Of a stretch of DNA of 9,892 nt, positions 6,483 to 9,892 are shown piece by piece (within the stretch, counting starts at the first letter, position 1; every line of letters starts with the position of its first letter). The notes under the pieces are model-generated. The model had not been told where the DNA came from, made no database searches, and worked only from the letters and a program-made list of their open reading frames with translations. The translations under genes were made by a program, and so were the position numbers. Location of the stretch: positions 1 to 9,892 of the forward strand of contig JAOUOA010000063.1 in NCBI GenBank assembly GCA_029880625.1, given 5' to 3'. The DNA comes from Spirochaetia bacterium. Its GTDB lineage: Bacteria; Spirochaetota; Leptospiria; Leptospirales; Leptonemataceae.

Positions 6483-6569
6483 ATGAGTGCAGCGCTTTTT
6501 CAGCATACTCCGGAAGATAGGATCGCCTTATTTTCTGCGCCGGAAGGAATCAAAAAAGCTGCCGGCTAA
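6483..6569 (+). CDS. Possible 28-residue small ORF in the ATPase/VWA gap
   Basis: ATG 6483 opens a 28-codon frame (begins MSAALFQHTPEDRIALFSAP) ending at TAA 6567-6569, 15 bases before the TTG start of the VWA gene and in the same reading frame. Codon choice and residue mix look coding-like compared with the flanking T-run. There is no ribosome binding site; the upstream bases are poly-T. Possible readings are a leader peptide that couples translation to the VWA gene, a lost N-terminal extension cut off by a nonsense mutation, or chance. The VWA protein already begins where CbbO-type proteins usually do, which argues against the truncation idea. Confidence 0.25.
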   Translation: MSAALFQHTPEDRIALFSAPEGIKKAAG

Positions 6570-6584
6570 ACTGCAGAGGTTGAG

Positions 6585-8732
6585 TTGAAAAAAAACATTC
6601 AGACAGAACCGTTAAATCCCGCTGAAATCGAAGAAATGCTCGATGTATTTCTTGAGGCGGAATTCAATTTCCGCGATACAACACTCCCTGTTTCGGAAAT
6701 TTCTGTCCAGCCCCGCGAACAGCAGGACTACATTCTCCAGTGGGTGCAGCGAATGTCCAGTTCTCATGTGGAACTGGGCTATCAATTCGTTCGGCGCGTT
6801 GTAAGCATTCTCGGCGATAATGACAGGCGAGTTATGGAAGCATGGGCAAGGCATGCTCTTGATGCCTACGATGAAATCGGCCTTCGTCCGGCTCTTGAAA
6901 TTTTAAGCGATGTGGATAACCTGAAAAAATTTTTCAACGAAGGGGGCGGCGGAGCAGGAGCTGTACTGCAGGATGTTCTGGGAATTCTTCAGCCTTTTGC
7001 CCACGGCCTTTCCGGACGCAAGCTGAAAATCGCTGAAGCGCATGAGGCCTATACAGATACAGAAACCATCTACCTCCCTGCTTTTGTCGCACGTCTTCCG
7101 GAATCGGAAAACAACTTTCTTCTGTATAAATCCATGGTAGCCTTCTGCTGGGCTCAGACCCGCTTCGGTACATTTCGCATGCGCATCAGCGCACATCTGG
7201 ATGATCTGCCTGAGGGCTTCCTCGATCTTTTCTTCGCCATGGAGACCCTTCGGCTGGAAGCCTGCATCAGGCGCGAACTTCCCGGACTTTTCCGTGATAT
7301 CCAGAGAATCAAATCGCTTCTCGGTGAAGACACCCTTCCTCCCGAATGGACGGCGATATCGGAAAAACTCTCTTCTCATGAAATTACAGCCGAAGATGTC
7401 ATGGAATTTGCAAAACAAAACTCGGGAACTCTAACTCCCTACCCGCCGTTCTTTTTCTCGGGGAAAATTGAACCGGAACTGGCCGAAGCCTGCATCGATG
7501 CAAGGCTTGCCAGAGAAAAAAAGGAATTTGCTCAGATCCTTCGGAAAATCCGCGACGATCTTTTCAAGGACAGAGAGCCGGAAGATCCAAAAAAAGAAAA
7601 AGGAATCTTTGAAGCAAAAAAAATCCAGGATCTGTCCGTCCCTGAAGGCTTTAAGATTGAAATTACAATCGATGACCTTCCGGTTTCCGTTCCGGAAGAT
7701 GCGCGGGCCGTGGCCAATTCCATAGTGCAGGATCTGGGCTACATTCCGGAAGATTATCTGGAAGCAGCCGGATCCGGCCCTTACGATCCTTCCCGTTCGG
7801 GAGATCCGGGCGAACTGCCTGCAGAAAATCAGGAAACAATCCAAAGAGCTTTAAATGAAGACGGGCCTTTTTTTGTTAACGAATGGAACTGCAGAACGCA
7901 GCATTATCATAAAAAATGGTGCAATATCTGGGAAAAAGACATCACTCCCGTTGAAGATGATTTTATAGCAAGAACCATGCATAAATACAGCGGTCTTGTA
8001 AAACATCTCAGGCGTACATTTGAAGCCATGCGGGATGAGGACAGGCTTTTAAAACGCCAGGTCCATGGAGACGATGTCGATATCGATGCCCTGGTTCAGG
8101 CTTTAGCCGATGCAAAAGACGGAAGTGAAATGAGCCATCAGCTTTTTACAAGGATGCACAGAACAGAAAGAAATATTGCCGTCATGTTCATGGTGGATAT
8201 GAGCGGCAGCACAAAGGGCTGGATCAATGAAGCCATCAAGGAAAGCCTTCTCCTCCTTTGCGAGTCCCTGGAAAGTCTTGGCGACCGGTATGCCATATAC
8301 GGTTTCTCAGGGATGAAACGCACAAGATGTCTTGTGTTCCGGATTAAAAAATTTGAAGAAAAGTTTGATGAAACCGTAAAGGGACGAATCAGCGGCATCA
8401 AACCCCAGGACTATACCCGGATGGGCTTTGCCGTACGCTACCTCGGCCAGAAGCTCATGGAAATCGACGCTAAAAAGAAAATTCTCATTGTGATTTCAGA
8501 TGGAAAGCCGGAAGACTGGGACCGATATAACGGCGAATACAGCATCGAGGATACAAAAAAATCTCTGATTGAAGCCAGAAGAAACGGTATCCATCCATAC
8601 TGCATTACCATCGATACGGAAGCACATGAATACCTGCCCCATCTTTTCGGCGGGGTAAATTATACATTTATTGATGATGTAAGAAAACTGCCCCTGAAAG
8701 TAAGCGATATTTACAGAAGATTGACGGTGTGA
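6585..8732 (+). CDS. CbbO/NorD-type protein with C-terminal von Willebrand factor A domain
   Basis: 715 residues, between typical NorD and CbbO lengths. The N-terminal about 320 residues are the helical CbbO/NorD region, with ALEILSDVDNLKKFF (103-117) and a conserved-looking block around TIYLPAFVARLP to FCWAQTRFGTF (161-197). A charged, acidic linker follows (about 325-420). The VWA domain spans about 530-715 with an intact MIDAS metal site: DMSGS (538-542), Thr611 and Asp639 in SDG. In CbbQO the VWA protein is the adaptor that binds one face of the ATPase hexamer and recruits the target through the MIDAS metal; the same role is inferred here. The start is TTG: AGAGG at 6575-6579 is 5 bases upstream and no better start exists in frame, because TAA lies at 6567-6569. 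A weak start may lower its level relative to the hexameric ATPase. Confidence 0.88.
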   Translation: MKKNIQTEPLNPAEIEEMLDVFLEAEFNFRDTTLPVSEISVQPREQQDYILQWVQRMSSSHVELGYQFVRRVVSILGDNDRRVMEAWARHALDAYDEIGLRPALEILSDVDNLKKFFNEGGGGAGAVLQDVLGILQPFAHGLSGRKLKIAEAHEAYTDTETIYLPAFVARLPESENNFLLYKSMVAFCWAQTRFGTFRMRISAHLDDLPEGFLDLFFAMETLRLEACIRRELPGLFRDIQRIKSLLGEDTLPPEWTAISEKLSSHEITAEDVMEFAKQNSGTLTPYPPFFFSGKIEPELAEACIDARLAREKKEFAQILRKIRDDLFKDREPEDPKKEKGIFEAKKIQDLSVPEGFKIEITIDDLPVSVPEDARAVANSIVQDLGYIPEDYLEAAGSGPYDPSRSGDPGELPAENQETIQRALNEDGPFFVNEWNCRTQHYHKKWCNIWEKDITPVEDDFIARTMHKYSGLVKHLRRTFEAMRDEDRLLKRQVHGDDVDIDALVQALADAKDGSEMSHQLFTRMHRTERNIAVMFMVDMSGSTKGWINEAIKESLLLLCESLESLGDRYAIYGFSGMKRTRCLVFRIKKFEEKFDETVKGRISGIKPQDYTRMGFAVRYLGQKLMEIDAKKKILIVISDGKPEDWDRYNGEYSIEDTKKSLIEARRNGIHPYCITIDTEAHEYLPHLFGGVNYTFIDDVRKLPLKVSDIYRRLTV

Positions 8733-8751
8733 AGATCCTCAATATTTTTTT
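8720..8751 (+). terminator. Candidate intrinsic terminator of the ATPase/VWA unit
   Basis: ATTGA (8720-8724) and GG (8726-8727) pair with CC (8737-8738) and TCAAT (8739-8743), with one bulged base and a 9-base loop. The stem is followed by A and seven T's (8745-8751). It overlaps the stop codon TGA at 8730-8732. The stem is A/T-rich and short, so efficiency may be modest. Confidence 0.42.
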
Positions 8752-8830
8752 ATTCAAATTCATATCATATTTTCATTGTAATCCCAGGGTAAATTGGAAA
8801 AAACTTCAGTTATTTAAAAATTTAATCATT

Positions 8831-8849
8831 ATTGAAACTCATTCTCAAT
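8831..8849. promoter_or_regulatory. Fur-box-like imperfect palindrome
   Basis: ATTGAAACT and ATTCTCAAT flank a central C, matching as inverted repeats at 7 of 9 positions, with the 9-1-9 layout of Fur sites and the ATTCTCA half common in them. It lies about 470 bases before aprB, which is far for direct control of that gene. In this composition a chance match is possible. Confidence 0.22.
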
Positions 8850-8918
8850 TAGATTCGTTAATTTTAAATTCTACGATTCATCTTTGTAAATAGATTTTAA
8901 AATTTTCACTTCACGAAA

Positions 8919-8936
8919 CGACTTATTGTCGCTTTT
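8919..8936 (+). terminator. Weak terminator-like hairpin
   Basis: CGAC (8919-8922) and GTCG (8928-8931) form a 4-pair stem with a 5-base loop, followed by C and five T's. Adjacent AAA and TTT could extend it around a bulged C. It could back up the terminator at the end of the VWA gene. Confidence 0.3.
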
Positions 8937-9088
8937 TGATTCAAAAAATCAAATGAAAACTATCATATCATAAGATACTTTAACTTCTTTAAAAAAGTCT
9001 TGCTTGCAGATGACTCCATTTTTATTGGTTGAATCACTGTTGCTTAAGCAGCTGTTGTGTTCATTCATACTGAAACGGGTCTGTATTA

Positions 9089-9132
9089 TCACCTGAAAGG
9101 CATTCTTTGCCTCTTTATAAAAAAAAAGGTGA
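9089..9132 (+). other. Nested stem-loop upstream of aprB
   Basis: An outer stem, TCACCT (9089-9094) with AGGTGA (9127-9132), encloses an inner hairpin, AGGCA (9098-9102) with TGCCT (9108-9112). An A-rich unpaired stretch lies on the right side. No T-run follows. The inner stem alone is short. Confidence 0.3.
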
Positions 9133-9169
9133 CACCATACCCCTGTAAAATAATCGGTGATGAATATTT

Positions 9170-9197
9170 ATATTCAGGTTTTCAATAACCTGAATAT
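9170..9197. promoter_or_regulatory. Perfect 11-base inverted repeat upstream of aprB
   Basis: ATATTCAGGTT (9170-9180) and AACCTGAATAT (9187-9197) are exact inverted repeats around a 6-base centre, about 126 bases before aprB. No T-run follows, so it is not a standard terminator. It could be an operator for a dimeric regulator or an mRNA leader hairpin. GAATAT at 9162-9167 offers an alternative pairing partner. It does not match the TTGTGA-type sites of the HcpR regulator known from sulfate reducers. Confidence 0.5.
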
Positions 9198-9224
9198 TAA
9201 GGACCGAGGCTTAAATGTCCCCAT

Positions 9225-9252
9225 CCTGAGATCAGAATCTGATCAAGTCAGG
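9225..9252 (+). other. Bulged 11-pair stem-loop in the apr leader
   Basis: CCTGA (9225-9229) plus GATCAG (9230-9235) pair with CTGATC (9239-9244) and TCAGG (9248-9252); the loop is AAT and the three bases AAG (9245-9247) bulge on the right. It ends 58 bases before the aprB ribosome binding site and could stabilise the apr message or be bound by a protein. No T-run follows. Confidence 0.45.
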
Positions 9253-9322
9253 AATCTTATTGGGAGCATTTCTGCTTGTGCAAGTTAAAGTTGAAAAACC
9301 AAAGATTTTTAAGGAGTAAAAT

Positions 9323-9760
9323 ATGCCAACTTTTGTGATTTCTGATAAGTGCGATGGTTGCAAGGGAAAAGATAAAACAGCATGTATGTATATCTGTCCT
9401 CATGACCTGATGAAACTGGATGTTGAAAAACAAAAGGCTTTCAATCAAGAGCCCGAGCAATGTTGGGAATGCTTCAGCTGTGTGAAGATCTGTCCTCAGC
9501 AGGCTATTGAAGCAAGACACTATGCTGACTTCGTACCCATGGGTGCTCAGGTAATTCCATTAAGAGGATCTGATTCCATCATGTGGACTGTAAAATTCCG
9601 AAACGGTAACATCAAGCGTTTCAAATTCCCAATCAGAACTACTGCTGAAGGATCCATTGATCCATTTAAAGGACACAATGCACCTTCTATGGATGACCTG
9701 AAAAAACCGGGACTTTTTACACATAATGGCGCCGGCGTAACAATGCCAGTACCTAAATAA
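9323..9760 (+). CDS. aprB: Adenylylsulfate reductase beta subunit
   Basis: The iron-sulfur subunit of dissimilatory APS reductase, the cytoplasmic enzyme that reduces APS to sulfite and AMP in sulfate respiration. It passes electrons from the membrane QmoABC complex to the FAD in AprA. The 145-residue length is typical. Two [4Fe-4S] sites are visible: Cys10, 13, 21, 25 and Cys47, 50, 53, 57, in the ferredoxin-like arrangement with the insertion expected in AprB. Trp48, in QCWECFSC, sits where a conserved Trp lies next to a cluster in known AprB structures. The C-terminal arm (about 80-145) is the extension that wraps around AprA. AAGGAG at 9311-9316, 6 bases before ATG, is the best ribosome binding site in the window and suits a very highly expressed gene. 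aprA follows after 18 bases. The gene is complete. Confidence 0.97.
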   Translation: MPTFVISDKCDGCKGKDKTACMYICPHDLMKLDVEKQKAFNQEPEQCWECFSCVKICPQQAIEARHYADFVPMGAQVIPLRGSDSIMWTVKFRNGNIKRFKFPIRTTAEGSIDPFKGHNAPSMDDLKKPGLFTHNGAGVTMPVPK

Positions 9761-9778
9761 TTCATAAAGGGGATAACA

Positions 9779-9892
9779 ATGAGCGAATTTAAACATATGC
9801 AAAAACCCGAAATCGTAGAAGTTGAAACAGACATTCTACTGATTGGCGCTGGTATGGCTTGCTGCGGTGCAGCGTTTGAAGCTACTCAGTGG
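9779..9892 (+). CDS. aprA: Adenylylsulfate reductase alpha subunit, N-terminal part only
   Basis: The first 38 residues of the catalytic flavoprotein subunit of APS reductase; the gene continues beyond the window. The start MSEFKHMQKPEIVEVETDIL leads into LIGAGMACCGAAFEA, the FAD-binding dinucleotide fold with the GxGxxxxG pattern (residues 23-30) after a beta strand. AAAGGGG at 9766-9772, 6 bases before ATG, is a good ribosome binding site. It lies 18 bases after aprB, so the two are surely co-transcribed in the standard aprBA order. Sat and qmoABC are the usual neighbours in other sulfate reducers but are not visible here. Confidence 0.95.
   Translation, partial: MSEFKHMQKPEIVEVETDILLIGAGMACCGAAFEATQW

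Larger units (their letters stand above)
8752..9322 (+). promoter_or_regulatory. Long A/T-rich upstream region of aprBA
   Basis: No credible gene lies here. The interval must contain the apr promoter, but I see no convincing -35/-10 pair. It holds a Fur-like palindrome, a weak terminator-like hairpin and three stem-loops close to aprB (listed separately), plus the perfect 10-base palindrome TGCTTAAGCA at 9041-9050. The concentration of stems in the last 240 bases suggests a structured 5' leader or several regulator sites. Confidence 0.55.

Noticed and set aside
6903..7418. Minus-strand open frame of 171 codons
   Set aside because: It lies wholly inside the VWA gene, antisense to a well-supported CbbO/NorD coding sequence; it is a shadow frame.
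9170..9197. HcpR regulator site or intrinsic terminator
   Set aside because: Half-sites do not match TTGTGA/TCACAA or the TTGAC-type variant, and no T-run follows on either strand.
1..9892. CRISPR array, tRNA, rRNA, insertion sequence, phage or reverse-transcriptase genes
   Set aside because: No regularly spaced repeats, clover-leaf features, transposase-like or RT-like proteins were seen on either strand.

Overview
The window carries the start of a dissimilatory adenylylsulfate (APS) reductase operon at its right edge: a complete aprB and the first 38 codons of aprA. This is the core energy-conserving enzyme of sulfate reducers. Together with the moderately AT-rich composition and A/T-rich intergenic spaces, it suggests a chromosomal segment of a Desulfobacteraceae-like sulfate-reducing bacterium. 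The group assignment is inference from aprB, the gene content and the base composition. No search was run.

Layout, left to right. Positions 173-2836 (+) encode a large fusion of an N-terminal PHP-type metal-dependent phosphoesterase domain and a C-terminal GT4 glycosyltransferase. Positions 2998-3567 (+) encode an unrecognised protein of 189 residues. A short minus-strand frame (3553-3777) abuts it tail to tail and may be a small gene or a decayed remnant. Positions 3918-4286 (+) encode a small coiled-coil protein with a C-terminal membrane anchor. The 404-base gap 4287-4690 has no convincing gene but holds two inverted-repeat structures, one with 21-base arms (4532-4633). Positions 4691-5287 (-) encode a MarC-family membrane protein.

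The 365-base divergent region 5288-5652 contains a strong hairpin and, further on, a terminator-like stem followed by a T-rich run that overlaps an alternative pairing. This resembles a transcription attenuator or a small RNA. It leads into a two-gene unit: a CbbQ/NorQ-type AAA+ ATPase (5653-6468) and a CbbO/NorD-type von Willebrand factor A protein (6585-8732, TTG start). Such pairs work together as a remodelling motor plus an adaptor that docks on a target enzyme. The usual targets (Rubisco, nitric oxide reductase) are not in this window. The unit ends with a plausible terminator overlapping the stop codon.

A 590-base A/T-rich region (8733-9322) then precedes aprB. It contains a Fur-box-like palindrome, a weak terminator-like hairpin and three stem-loops, two of them strong, just upstream of the very good aprB ribosome binding site. 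The apr genes therefore probably have their own promoter and a structured leader.

The items most worth following up are the attenuator-like leader before the ATPase/VWA pair, the orphan structured element at 4532-4633, the orphan CbbQ/CbbO-type pair beside aprBA, and the hairpin-rich apr leader. No CRISPR array, rRNA, tRNA, insertion sequence or phage gene was seen.
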